The position numbers and the translations under genes are program-made. A DNA stretch of 64,000 nt from Ditylenchus dipsaci (Eukaryota; Nematoda; Chromadorea; Rhabditida; Anguinidae): assembly GCA_004194705.1 (NCBI GenBank), contig SADC01001357.1, forward strand, positions 248,001 through 312,000, in the 5' to 3' direction. Position 1 is the first letter of the stretch, and each line of letters begins with the position of its first letter. This document shows positions 32,075 through 44,059 of this stretch, one piece after another. The notes under the pieces are model-generated. The model was not told the origin of the DNA, made no database searches, and worked only from the letters and a program-made list of their open reading frames with translations.

Positions 32075-32769
32075 CTAACTTCTTGGACGCTCCTTCTTAC
32101 CACGGAACAGAGCATTCAGCGACGTGTTTGCAACTTTGACGATTTTGAAACGAACACCGGAATGTCCCCGACAGCGTGGCTAAAAGAGAGGACATTAAAA
32201 GGGATACTATTTAGAGAACTCTGCGGAACACCTACCCACTACGACCGAACCCAGAGACCAGCACTTCGTCGTTTTCCTGAAAAAATAACCACAGGTCAGA
32301 GCGACAATATCCACCCATAATTAAAAAAGACAGCCTACCTCGATGTGATTCAAACAACCGTCGTTCTAAAATGATTCAGTAAGATATGATGGAACACTTT
32401 TACTACGAAGTGAGTTACCGGAACGAATGCTGTGATTTTCTTGCTGTTTTTGATCAACTGAAACATGTAAAGGTAAACCATTTACAATGGCATCGTAATC
32501 CTTGCCTGAACACGAACGCATTTGCGGATGGCTGAATTCGGCTGCTTGGCTTCCACTCCGCTAAAAGAAAATACTCTCTGTGAATAAAACGAAACAAAAA
32601 CATACATTTTCTCAAGAACGATACCCTTGGCCATGCAAGCACCTCCGAATGGGTCAGCCTTCCAGCGAGTTCCCTAATTGGTCTTCTTGTAGCGCTTGTC
32701 ATTCCAACGCTGTTCCTGACGATGCATTTTCAGCTTGCGAGCAGTTCGGATACCTTTTGGCTTTCCCAT
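32075..32769 (-). CDS. rps-23: Small ribosomal subunit protein S23 (uS12), with a premature TAG
   Basis: uS12 of the 40S decoding centre. Six exons: 32606-32769, 32506-32560, 32419-32457, 32339-32365, 32236-32276, 32075-32179. [13 protein letters not shown] starts directly after an AG at 32770-32771. It also has [22 protein letters not shown] (with the hydroxylated-Pro loop KQPNS), [29 protein letters not shown] and the C-terminal KKERPRS. Full family length. Defects: codon 32 is TAG where Leu is expected (LGT motif), and one base is missing in the CCGG at 32157-32160. The second intron (32458-32505) starts with GC. The gene lies entirely inside element Z and keeps its introns and poly(A) signal, so it was captured as DNA, not by retroposition. 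It could be the main gene, with Z ends placed around it, or a captured extra copy. Confidence 0.92.
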
Positions 32770-33207
32770 CTGAAAACAAGAAAAAGGATTGGAACTATCC
32801 AAGGCTTAACAGGTTCACATAGGCAAAACTACACTCGCTCGAGGTCTTCGCTAAAAACTTTAAAGTGACAAAAACATTTTTGAGTCGCATATCTGTAGCT
32901 ACTTAATACATCTATTGATGTCCGTGACAACTTTCCGTCAAATCAAGCGTCTAACCATCGAAAACCGGTGTAATCCAAGTAAAATTTGGAAATGGATAAA
33001 AAAGGGATAAAACCGATAAAAAAGGGATAAAATAGGGGGATAAAATTACATTACAAATTTTATCCCTTTTGCCAAAAACGAAATGCCACAAAAATTTATC
33101 CCTTTTGGCCCATTTTGTCCCTTTTACCAACCATGCTCTGGCGTGCCTGGTACCCGCGAATTTGAAATGCAAGAATTATTGCATCGGGCGCGAGCATGCC
33201 CCTTTAA

Positions 33208-33880
33208 CACGGGAAAACCCTGGTGCGCTCAATTGCCACAACGGGTAAAACATAATGCGTTAAACACGATGGTGCGGGTCGCTTCCGCTTCGATGTCTGA
33301 CTAAGTAGGTGAAAACCGCTCCGGGAGGTAAGAAGTTGTGCATGGTAAAAATTTAGCTGGATACCCAATGATTTTCCACTGGTGTGCCATGATCGTGCTA
33401 TTACACCATCATTCATTTTATACCAAAATGAGCGTAAGGAATTCAGCTTTCGAATAAAATAAGCATAGGTTATATATTTTATTCATGACATACACAAAAT
33501 ACAGGTATCATTTAGCTGTTTATAAAACAGCAAGAAGCCAGATCAGCAAGATTAACATTTTGACCGTGGTTTCCCAAACATTTTGAAGTAATAATGTTGC
33601 ATGTTTTAGCGCATTTTGTAGCTTCTCATTTTCCTATGAAATACTAAATAAATTGGGAATAAATGGTGGACCAATTGACCGTGGACCAATTGACTTGTGG
33701 ACCAATTGACCTAGAGCCAATTGAAACATAAACCATGCTTTACGTGTTCGAAATTTTTTAATAAAATTTCATTATTATTGGGGTGTAGCTACGTAATTAG
33801 ATGTGCGGACGGAACTCTTTTCGTCTTCCAAAGAGGATGCATTATAAATTATCATTGACAAACGATGAATGTTTAGAAAA
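33208..33880. other. Intergenic between element Z and the Josephin gene
   Basis: No gene recognised. A short array of GGACCAATTGAC (four copies with one variant) lies at 33664-33722. The Josephin promoter should be here. Confidence 0.45.
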
Positions 33881-34904
33881 ATGGCTAGTGATCAGATCAG
33901 CGTACTAAATCTTAAAATTTACCATGAAAAACAGAAACGGCAGCTGTGCCTACTTCACGCCTTGAATAATCTCTTTCAAAAAGAAGAATTCCGGCAAGCT
34001 GAATTGGACGATATCTGTGAAAAGTTGGTTGGTTTTTTCATATGATTTTGTCATTTTAATGTCATGCGTCCTTTTTAGCTTTGACGACCGCCGGTGGTTT
34101 AATTCTCATCGATCTTGGTATTGTTAAGCTCTTCTATTCATATGACAAATAAATGTTCAGGATAGGACTCGGAAACTATGACGTGAGAACTTCAAAAAAT
34201 GCAGATGGTTAAATTTCGGTATTTCGAGTTATTACAGGCAAATATTCTGGTTGCAGCGCTGGAATTGAAGGAGCTCTCCGTTGTTTGGTTTGATAGACGT
34301 CTGTAAGTTTTTTCATGTTTCTAACCAAGCATGAAACCTTCTCAATATCTATATTTCAGCTCTGTGAATCGGATAAATCATGAAGCAGTAATGGCCTACA
34401 TATTCAGTAAGTTTATAAGTTTCCGGCATATTTGTTACTTAAAATGAGGGTTGGGTTAATTGCAGAGCCATTTTAAAATAGCTGGCTATGTTTTTGATGG
34501 CATTACTTTGTGGCTTTCACGCCAGATTTTCCAACTGTAAAAATATCACTGTGGAAATTGCTGGAGTGCAGCCGTATGGCTAGCCATTTTTCTATCCTTA
34601 CTTCATACAACTTTGCTTTTCAGATGTTCCCTCGATTTCGTACATTCCCTTCATGAAAGGTCGTCATTGGGTGAAAGTTCCATTTAACCATCTTTGTTAA
34701 AAACGGTTTCGGTATTTTCAGTTCACCGTGAGGAGGTTTGATGATCACTATTATAACCTGGACTCTAAGTTGCAAAGTGCCGTAAGAATAGATGACTTTG
34801 TGGCTTTCTCCAATCAAATACTTGCTGAGGGTAATCAATTGTTGCTAGTGACGAGACCAGAAGATCAAGAAAAGTGCATCAATAGAGGAGATGAAGAGAC
34901 GTGA
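33881..34904 (+). CDS. Josephin-domain deubiquitinase (JOSD1/2-like)
   Basis: Cysteine protease that removes ubiquitin. Seven exons: 33881-34023, 34079-34117, 34161-34182, 34238-34302, 34360-34406, 34624-34676, 34722-34904. These sum to 552 nt (183 aa), close to human JOSD proteins, and all phases agree. Catalytic Cys in KRQLCLLHALNN (codon 23), catalytic His in GRHWVKFTV, and the third residue in YYNLDSKL. Also seen are IYHEKQ, HRSWIGLGNYD and VVWFDRR, all standard Josephin landmarks. There is no ataxin-3-type UIM or polyglutamine extension. ATG at 33881 follows an AG by four bases; an earlier ATG (33865) opens only a three-codon frame and would be removed by trans-splicing. A conserved, intact gene with no frame errors. 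Confidence 0.95.
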
Positions 34905-34946
34905 AGTGTTTTGTTAAGCTGTACAGAATATATTTTAACCTGCTCA

Positions 34947-34952
34947 AATAAA
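34947..34952 (+). terminator. Poly(A) signal of the Josephin gene
   Basis: AATAAA, 42 nt past the TGA stop at 34902-34904. Confidence 0.65.
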
Positions 34953-35057
34953 AATGTGTAAATGCCTTATCGGTATCGATTTGGTCGGTGTCTCGCTAAG
35001 CTATAATGGGGAGGTCTCTGTGATCTCTAAGTGTCTCGAGAAACGTGCATAGGCCTG

Positions 35058-36179
35058 GGGTCCGTTTCAATTATAATCATATCACAGGGTTCGTAATGAA
35101 ATTTTTTGAAAATAGGACATTTGGGTAAAGAAGGACATTTTGACCATTTTTTGAAGAAAAAGGGTCGTTTAATCCAGTGCTTATTGCTATTTTGGAGCGA
35201 AAAAAAAAGATTCTGACTAAAATCTTCAAAAATAAAAAAGATTTGGGGTCTCGAAAAAAGGACAAGTCTTTTTTAAAAAGTACAATTCCGAATCCTGTCA
35301 TATCATGTCAATTCGTCAGATCAAGTCATCAAATCTGCGTTTCAATTAGAAATTTGATCTGACTGAATCTGAATTTCGAATTCTGGTCTGAATTTCGTCA
35401 TACATGTGTTTCAATGAATCAAGTCATCATATCAAGTGAAAAATCAATTGGCACGTGTGACGAATCATATGATTTATCAATCGTCCTGTTCAATATTTCT
35501 CAAAAATCAATGATATGATGAAAAATCAATGATATATTTTGTCAAGTGTAATGTCAAGCTATAAAAAAATCAAGTTTGTTTGGTCTGGGACCGATGAGGG
35601 CTGAAAAGTATGGATCTTAATTCGCAAATTGTTTTATCATCAATTCGACATTTGCGATCGGTCATGTGCAATTACGCATTACCATAGCGGCATTTGCAGG
35701 TATAACCCTTGCTGATGATACCCGGGTATCTAAGAGGGAAGTACCCGGTATAGGCTCAGGGGGCTTGGGGGCTTGGAGTTGAGATGCATTTAGACACAAA
35801 CCGCTCGAAAGAGACTCTGTATGCATAAAAAAATGCATACCAGAGTTTCTTTATGCGGTAGGCCCTAGTTAACAAAACTATGTTCAAATTCTTTTTTTTA
35901 GGTCCAACGGAAGTGACCATGTCAATAAATGACCAAAAACCACAGGGGGTACCAAGGCATACGAAAAATTATTTTTTCGAAAAATGGCCGTTCACACTTA
36001 TTTTGCCGTTTCTATCGTTTTCAGGGCCTATGGAATACTTAGACCTTGAAAAAACGCATTTTGAGCTACCCCAAATAGTGTACTTTAGCCATGATTTTGC
36101 GTAATTGAAGCCCTAATGTGACGAATTTCGTCGTATGACGAAAGTTATCATTGATTTGATGGCAATTGAAACGGGCCCC
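35058..36179. mobile_element. 1.1-kb element with GTCCGTTTCAATT ends
   Basis: Left end GGGGTCCGTTTCAATT and right end AATTGAAACGGGCCCC are inverted matches. The interior holds many ATCATATGAT-type short inverted motifs (35390-35560), a ~190-bp repeat at 35095-35285 shared with 42340-42550, and a fragment of the GGGCTTGGGGGCTTGGAG foldback core at 35755-35870. No coding gene is seen. Confidence 0.55.
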
Positions 36180-36789
36180 TGCGTAGTCAAATTTTTAAAA
36201 AGTAGCCGCGTAATTTTTTCAGCACTTCTCTTTGAAGTCGATAGAATTTTTTCGGACCGGCTCGAAAGAGTGTAGCGCTTAAGGTAAAAGGATTGTTCTC
36301 AGCGATTGTCAACAACAGCAATGGTACTACAAAATGAGTTTTGACTGTATCATTTAACAGCTTACACAAATTTCAAAACTTTAAGTTCTTTATTGTTCTC
36401 CAGACGGACTTGCGACAAATTCTCCTACAGCTTGTTCCAAAATAAAAGTCTAAAAACTGTTCATTGCTTTTGTAAAAACTGATGCAGCTCTGCCGCTTCT
36501 TCTTTGAATAGTGGCATAGAGCAAAAGAAATGGGGAGAACTTTAAAGATTGAAGAGAAAAAATAATTGCGGAGAAAAGTTAACAGGCGTTTATGCATTCT
36601 GTCATCTCTACATTTCTTTCACTTCCCCGACACTTTTTTGTGAGGCAGTAGTTCGCACAGTTTTCTAGATCCCATTCAAAAGAATGTTCGCCTTTCAATC
36701 TATTTCCAAAATTTATTTTTCTGCGGCCTACACTTTCTGCAGTTTTATCATTTTACAGTTGCATAGGTTCTAAACTTTCTATTCGCGTA
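36180..36789. other. No gene recognised
   Basis: Two short minus-strand frames (36187-36369 and 36373-36597) have no similarity I can name and no convincing splice context. Confidence 0.35.
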
Positions 36790-37197
36790 CCGTATATTGT
36801 CTATTAATCGCCCATGGGGATTATTTTTCAACGCCTAAAAAATCGAATTTGAGGTCGATTTTGAGATTTTCGGGCAGTCGACCACGATCTGAAAAGTGGA
36901 ATCAGGAGAGCTCGTGCTTATTAAGAAACAACAGAAACAGATTTGTGAAATGTTTGCTCTAGAGTCAGGCACGTATCCGGGCTTTGCCCCCCCCCTCCCT
37001 GAAAATCTTTATTTCCTTCTAAAAACACCATAAAAGTCGAAAAAGGTGTAGGTAAAATGACGTTTTGGGGGCTTTAGCAACCCTAACCTCCCCCCCCCCC
37101 GAAAACTTTTTCCGGATATGCCTCTGTCTAGAGTGAGATATGAGGTCCGTGGGGTGGGGGATTATTAGAGAGTGGGGGATTAATAGAGAATATACGG
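36790..37197. mobile_element. MITE of the CCGTATT family (long member)
   Basis: Left end CCGTATATTGTCTATTAATC and right end GGATTAATAGAGAATATACGG, both flanked by TA. At about 408 bp it is longer than its relatives; the interior contains two C-runs (36987-36998 and 37090-37100). Confidence 0.6.
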
Positions 37198-39660
37198 TAT
37201 TTATAAATCCTTAAAAATTTCGTGCAAATTCGATTTTATATTATTCTGTCCCTGCAGACTGATTTTGACCTTTTTATATTCAGCTTTGTTTTGATTTTGA
37301 AAGTTTTTTTTTCGATGAAAGTGGTGAAAATCGTCTAGTGGTTAAGTCGTGGTTAAAAACAAATAATAGGGGACGGATCAGCCTTCGCACTGGGCGCCTG
37401 GAAAAGTCACGACCTGTAGTAAATCACAGCCGTGTTTAATTATTAAACTTTAATGCCCAACTATAATCAGGAAAACAATTTGATAAATTTCTAAAGGCGC
37501 TTTGATTTTCTACCTATTTTTTGATCTTGACAAGTAAACATCGCGAACCGGTAAAGAAAACGAAACCTTATACGCGAAATGTAGCCTTTCTCTCTGACAT
37601 CAATTTGAGTATTGAGGCAAGTAAACTTGGTCTTATCGGGTAGCCAGTAGATTTTCTAAAATTAAATTTGATAAAATGTCTTGCTCACGCCACAAAATCC
37701 GGGAGGACAAAACCGTTGTCAGTGGCAAATTAATCGCATTTTTTCAAAAACGCAGATGCAAAAGCTAATTCGTAGAAAAATAATAAGTCTACTCAAACTT
37801 TGTGAACAGCCTTGTAAATCATTTAAAAGAGTCTCCATCATTTAACTTTTTTCAACCTTGACCACTTTTTGTAGCATGCATACAAATGGTGGTTGTTGTA
37901 TCAGTAATAAATCATATTTTTGTTGAAGATGACAGCCAGCCGTCTAATCCCATAAACAATTTCCCTTGTATTTTCTTTTTTGCTTTGGCCCAAAACAAAA
38001 GCCCCAATGAATAATAGGCTGTGGACAACAGTTAAGAACAAGGTGGGGGAGAATGAGTAATATGGTTCGCCAGCAGCTTGTTGCCACTTGCTCAAAGAAG
38101 AGGCGCGCGCTCTTTTTTAGCAACTGAACAACAAAACTATAGGGGTAGATGGCTGGATTGTTATCTTCTTTTGTTGAAGACCTGATGAATACCGCCTAAT
38201 TTTTTCTTCCTTTTTGCATTAATTAAATGAGACTGTTTAGCTGTGGTTGTTGTTGTGCTAGTTACAAAATTCGCCAACTTTAATTTCAGCCTGTTTATTC
38301 GGATTGATAGAACACATAAAAACAAACTTTTGTTTTGGAAAGTTAAACGTTTTTTTTTGAAGATTGTGCCTTCTTTCTTTGCATGGTTTGAAGGTTATTT
38401 TGTGGAATAAATTAAAACTTTTGCTTCATTTCCGGAAATTTTTCTGGCTTGTTGTAATGGCTATTTTGTATTTGAAATAAGTTCGTTTCTCCGATTTCTG
38501 GTGAGCATGTCTTTGTTTTTTGTAGGCTCTGTATAATTATATATTTTGGGTTTGCAATATATTGCTGGATTTACCAAAAAATCACTTCGAAACATAAACC
38601 ATGATTTGTTAATGTAAATAAAAAATTGCAAGTATTATGAGTTTTTAAAGGAAAACATTTTGGGTGGTATTTAATTTTGCAGCCCACACATGCTATAGAA
38701 ATCTTCAAAAGCCTGATTTCTGCTGCCAAAATTCACATTGGCACCAATATTTAGATTTGGCAATAGAAATCAGATTTTGGAAGCATATTTTAGGTATTTG
38801 GCAGCAAAATTCAGATTTGTTTGGAATCACAATTAAAGATTTCGGCAACATAGTTCAGTTTTTTTAAATCAAAATCGAATATTAGCCAAACATTTTTGTC
38901 TTAAATTAACACGATGCCCTTTTTTTTAAAAAAAGTTATGCATAAATGTAGGTCGAAAAATCCAACTTTGTAACCCTTTTTTCAAACCGTGGAGTCAGTC
39001 ATAAAAGAAGACTGTGTAGTAAATTTTAGCCAAAAAATTAGTGCCAGCTCAAAATATTGACCTCTTCCACTTAAAAGATAATCTTCTTCTTATTCCTGTC
39101 TTACGGTAATTTTAATAATCACCATCAATTAATAATGACTCTAGAAGGGTCATCAACAGGTAGAGTGGTCACTAATGGTGCATCTCTTTTATGCCTGTTA
39201 TTTCTCTTTCCTCCTTACTGCTCTTAATTGTGATAGGAGAAGCAGAAATAGAAAACATAGCCTTTTAAAAACACTGACCACCACGAAACTGTAGACTTTG
39301 TTGTTGTGAATGAGGAGGAGGCATTCAGCCTTAGGCAACTTTATTAGAACCGCTTATTATTGTGCTGCTTTGTTTTGAATGCTTCCTTTTTTATTTTAGT
39401 TTTCTACAGGCACATACAGGACACATTTTTCCATTTTCGGCAATCAATTTTATTTGCTTCTTGATTGTCATGTCAATTGGTTTGCCGTCACTCTCCCAAT
39501 CCTGCCCTCTTATACTCGTATAAATAGTTGAATTCAGTGTGTCTCCACCCCACAGACTTTTATTGCTTGAAGCAAGTTCACCGAATGATTTCATCTCTTT
39601 ATTTGACTACCTGGCTCCCCTTCTATTGGATTAGCAGCATTTCGGTCTGTTGAACCATAA
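37198..39660. other. Intergenic, no gene identified
   Basis: A minus-strand frame at 37901-38095 has a hydrophobic stretch (LFLTVVHSLLFIGAFVLG) and could be an exon of a membrane protein. A minus-strand frame at 39391-39594 ends MCPVCACRKLK and looks mildly coding. Neither could be tied to a family or to neighbouring exons. The promoter of the meteorin-like gene should lie near 39.6 kb. Confidence 0.3.
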
Positions 39661-39661
39661 A

Positions 39662-42600
39662 ATGCTATATTACTGTGCGGCAGCTATTCGATTTGTAGTC
39701 ATCTGGCTGCTCTTCAATTTTGTCTCTGTGAGGACTTTCAATGGCTTTCTCCAGTCTGATCCATGCTCTGTTATGCTAAGGTAGGTATTTTAAAAATAGG
39801 TTTATAGGTATGAGGGCTTATGGGTACGCTACTGTCATATAACCTACCCCTCCCCCCCCCCAATATTACTGTATATTACAGTAGCGCCGAATATTTGATT
39901 TTTTGAACATTCTAGAGAGAGCACACACTGGTTCAAGTTTAAATTGGGCTCCTGAAAATTTGGAAAATTTGTAAAGATATCACAATTCTACAATTATTCT
40001 ACTCACTAATCTATGCAGGCTTTCTTCTACATTCTAACTTTTCTTTCATTTCTAAAATTAATCTTAATTGCCATTTAAAATTACTTCTGAAAACCAAATT
40101 ATTGGTAGGAATGTGGTAGAAGATATTGATTGTGTTGTGCCCCACTTTGGTTTCCTTATCAGCAGTTTAATCTGGCCAATGGAGACACAAGCCACTTACT
40201 CCCCTTCTTCTTTTTTAATTGAACAAATCGTTAATGTGATTGCCGATAAAAATAAGTGTAGACACTTCTGGCTAAAAGGGCACAACATAGAACAACATAA
40301 GATTTAAAAATGTCTTGCAGTTTGACTCGAAAAAGTTTTTCTGTACGAATGACTGAATATGAATATTGTGTGAAAAGATTTGTGCCTCTTTCAAACAAGT
40401 TCACGCTCAATTTAACAGAAGGGCATCCAAACCATTAAATTCCATATATATATATAGTTTGCAAGTCAATTGATGGCAGGTTTTGCACCCCGTAAAAAAA
40501 ATTTACTTGGACATTTCACAGTTAAATCAGCGTGCTGAATTAGGAACACTTTGAGTCTTATTGGAAATTTTGAAAAAATTTCAAATGAAATGCAACACCA
40601 AAAGTCTAATCATTCTGTGAATTTTTATGTCTTGTAAAAAAGTGAGATCTAACAGTTGTAACCATACACATTAAGCAGAAACAAAACTTTAGATGATCTG
40701 ATTTTAAGGTGGATTGAGAATCAGCCTCCTCCCTGCACTCTAGTCAAACAACTAAAAATAAAAGGATTACAGCCTGGATAACACATCACCCCTGATGGCC
40801 AGTTTTGAGTTACGTGTTATCAAGGTGTAAATTCCTTTAGTTTCTTGATTGACCAGCCAAATCAGGGTTATGAAAGGGAACGGTTTACCGTATTTTCTGT
40901 GCAGGGTGCCCACTATGAACCTGTACTCTTGAAATTTTTGATCTTTTATGGTGTTCTTTATTTAAAGGCTAATCATTTTTTCTGTAGCTAATTTACTTTT
41001 TTGTAGCGAAAATGTTTTTTTGTGGCGAATTTTCTTTGTAGCTAATTTGCTTTTTTTCGTGGCAAATTTACTTTTTTTGTGGCAAATCTATTTTGTAGCA
41101 AATTTACTTTTTTTGTAGCAAATTTACTTTTTTGGGCAAATTTATTTTTTTCTGTAGCAAATTTACTTTTTTTGTAGCAAATCCGATTTTCGTCTTTAGC
41201 ACATATACTTGAGCTAGTGTGCTTATTTATGTCTAAAAACTTCAGAAATATATATACATCTGTCGATACACTTAATCCACGTATCGTTTTCAGTCTTTTT
41301 AGACCAAAACCGATTTTTGAGAAACCCGAACCGAGTATTTCGATTTATTCCAGCAGTCTAAAATTGCAAATTCCTGAAAGATCATAGGAAGTTGGCAAAA
41401 GATCCCACTTTTATTCGGCTATTTCGGCCAACACTCTTTTCTTCACAAGAAAAAGCCCGTTAAGATCCAAAAGCGTACGAACTGAAGTGTTGCTCTTCTC
41501 AAAGTGGTGGAGAAAAATGTGGCTAAGGTTGATGGAATTATCATCATGAATTGTATTTACGGTGAATTCGGTAAGCTTGCACAATTTCATTACTTATTCA
41601 TCAGAGGTTGTTGAGTAATGAAGCAGCCGAGAGAGGGCTAGGTGTGTGTATGTTAGATTAGACCTAGAGCCCTGCGACTTTACCAGCAATTAATTCACCT
41701 GTCTTTTATGAAGTCCAAGTCTTTCATAGACTCAGAATACAAGTTTTGAGAATTGAGAATAAATAAATAAGCACACTACTTCAAGTATATGTGTTACAGA
41801 CGAAAATCGGTTTTGCTACAGAAAAAGAGTAAATTTGCTACAGAAAAAAATAAATTTGCCACAAAATAAGTAAATTAGCTACAGAAAAAATGATTAACCT
41901 TATTTAAACCCCTATGAGGGATTATTCAATCCAAAGTCAATCAAAAACGGCCTACTCTGAAATCCTAGTCAAAAAAATAGTGGGTTGAGGATAATTAGGG
42001 AGTGGGGATTAATAGAGAAAATACGGTATTAAGAGTGACGTGTATCCAGGTTTGACTGCAGGTCTTGAAAAGAAGTATAAGAAAACAAGAAATTTTTTTA
42101 CTGCAGTCTAGAGTTTTAAATACTCACACATTGCCCTCACTGTACTATAACGTCAAACCCGCATTCGCATTCGATGTGAGTGTGAGTTTTTTTTTTTGTA
42201 TTTTTTACTGAAAAAAATTGGAACAATAAAAAAGGTGCAGGATCAAAATACCCAAAGAAAAAATACCCAAATACCCAAAATACCAAGACTGGTTTTTGGT
42301 GGACTTTTGACGTCCTATTAGTATTATAATGGCATTTGGTCAGGGCTACCATCTCAAAATTTTTTAAAAAAGAACATTTGGGCAAAAAACGACGTTTTGA
42401 CCATTTTTGAAGAAAAAAGTGCATTTTATCTAGTGCATATTGCCATTTTAAAGCAAAAAAAAAAAAGATTTTGACTAAAACTTCAAAAATGAAAAATGAT
42501 TTGGGATTCCGAAAAAAGGACAAACCTTTTTAAAAAGGACATATGGCAGCCCTGCATGTGGTGCATATTATATGTTGTGTATATTATGATAATAGCATAT

Positions 42601-44059
42601 AGTGCACATTATCTGCACAATATGCATATTGGGTATTTTGACCTTTGGGTATTTTGATCTTTGGGTATTTGGTACTTTGGGTGTTTATACTTTGGGTATT
42701 TTGTACTTTGGGTATTTTGTAATTGGGTATTTTGTCTTTGGGTGTTCTGTCTTTGGGTATTTTGACCCTGCACCGTTAAAAAAATCACACTCACATCAGG
42801 TGTGACTTTAAGTGTGATATGAGTGTGAATGGGAGTTTTAAAAACACTGCTAATATCCATTGGTAACTAGCGTCCTATATAGCAATTGCCCCAAAAAAGT
42901 AGCCACTTAGTTTCCCTCACCCAAAATTGTGAAAAAATTCGGAAAATGCGAAAATTAATAGATTCATTCAAATTTTGTTTTTGTTTAGTGGTGGTGCCAA
43001 CCGTGCAAACCTAGTCAAGTCGGTGTACCTTAATTGTGAACAAGGTGCTCTTTTCTGGAACCGTCCTGTGGGCTCTCTGTTCGTCAGGTTCTCGCCCACT
43101 ACTGTCCTCTCTGAAAGTCAAGACGCCTCTTCTACACCCAAGGCTTATCAACTGTGTCTCAGGTTTCCTGAAGAGCATTCCTCACAAGTTCTAGTCCAGA
43201 AAATGGGTAAGTATCACTACTATTCTATTTTCCAATTGAAAATTCATCCAGCCTTTTTTTTGTTTTAGTGAACATGAAGCTAAAAGAAGAGCTGAATGTC
43301 AGCGATCCTCACTTCCATTCCCGACTTCATTGCACACCTATTGGCTTGGACAGCACAGTGTATTTATTTCTGAAGACCAGGACCAACTATACAGCAGATA
43401 CAAGACCTGCCTCGGCTGGCTTCTATTATGTCATTGAAGAGATTCCCGGTGTTGCTGCAGGTTTGTTGCAAATCTTTTTTGTTTGATTTACATGTGATTG
43501 CAAATATCCTGCTTTTCAGAGCCCATCTGTGGTCAATGCACAGAAAAGCAATTTCTAGATTCTTATTGCTCCTCGAACTTTGGTAACTTAAACTTTTTGA
43601 GTGCTTTTTTCTAGTATTACATTTTGACTTTTTAGTCTTGAAAGGCAGGATGTTGAGGGAGCTACCCCAAGGAAATGCGTTGGAATACTCAGTCTCTTCG
43701 CTGCTCAGAAGGCCCGCTTTTCTGGCTAATATTGTATCAGAGGTCAGGCCGAAGGTTGGGCTGAGAACAGGTGAGTATTTTCAGTATTCGTAAAGGGATT
43801 AAAATTACGAGTGTGTCATAAATTTCGGCTGATCCAAAAAAAAAGTTTATTTATAAAACTCGTCACAATTTAAGCTACCCTACTGACAGACTGTCCCCAA
43901 GGTTCGGCTTCCATCCCTAGTCCATTGACTGAGTACTTAGTGGTTGGTAATGCTCAAATCGGTGTGGCCAGACTGTCCTGCTCTATTACCCTGACTGAAT
44001 TCCAGAGACTGGCTAACTCAAAAAACAGCACTACAGAATGTGAACTCAAGGCCGAGTAG
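39662..44059 (+). CDS. Meteorin-family secreted protein
   Basis: Secreted growth-factor-like protein related to METRN and METRNL. Six exons: 39662-39780, 42989-43206, 43269-43460, 43520-43582, 43636-43770, 43890-44059. These sum to 897 nt (298 aa) with all phases consistent and no frame error. The N-terminus is a signal peptide (hydrophobic FVVIWLLFNFVSV, codons 11-23). Landmarks shared with vertebrate meteorins: DPCSVML to YLNCEQGALFW (first Cys pair), CGQCTEKQFLDSYCSSNFV (the Cys-x-x-Cys region opening the second half), and VVGNAQIGVARLSC with TEFQRL near the end. There are N-glycosylation sequons at NYT and NST. Intron 1 (3.2 kb) is packed with transposons; the other introns are 53-119 nt. 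Assignment is by motif pattern; the exact member of the family is not settled. Confidence 0.88.
40888..42026. mobile_element. MITE of the CCGTATT family, interrupted
   Basis: Left end CCGTATTTTCT and right end AGAGAAAATACGG, both with TA. The family core (minus strand, GACTAGGATTTCAGAGTAGG, near 41960) survives on the right. The 40967-41899 element is inserted in it, which explains its unusual length. Confidence 0.5.
40967..41899. mobile_element. hAT-like element with GTAGCAAATTTACTTTTTT subterminal arrays
   Basis: Ends GGCTAATCATTTTTTCTGTA and its mirror, flanked by an exact 9-bp direct repeat TTATTTAAA (40958-40966 and 41900-41908). Left array 40980-41190 has about ten copies of GTAGCAAATTTACTTTTTT or variants; the right array is at 41810-41890. 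No transposase is seen. It lies in intron 1 of the meteorin-like gene. Confidence 0.7.
42234..42774. mobile_element. Element with TTTGGGTATTTTG subterminal arrays
   Basis: Ends GGTGCAGGATCAAAATACCC and GGGTATTTTGACCCTGCACC. The right side carries about ten TTTGGGTATTTTG copies and the left about four. It contains the ~190-bp repeat shared with 35095-35285. Outside it are inverted TGTGAGTGTGA motifs (42170 and 42790), possibly an older host element. It lies in intron 1 of the meteorin-like gene. Confidence 0.6.

Larger units (their letters stand above)
24344..33203. mobile_element. TTAA-flanked inverted-repeat element (Z) enclosing an S23 gene and two nested transposons
   Basis: The ends AGGGGCATGCTCGCG... 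(24344-24410) and the mirror at 33136-33203 match over about 67 bp with one one-base gap. Both are flanked by TTAA (24340-24343 and 33204-33207). The inverted similarity continues inward: CATGGTTGGTAAAAGGGACA and CCAAAAGGGATAAA follow the end on both sides, but on the left this continuation is displaced by two insertions (24411-28336 and 28367-30888). Without those insertions Z is about 2.4 kb. Its interior is the S23 gene plus a 231-bp MITE with the same ends. TTAA duplication fits Kolobok or piggyBac-type elements; the terminal sequence does not decide. Z has no transposase of its own. Confidence 0.75.
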
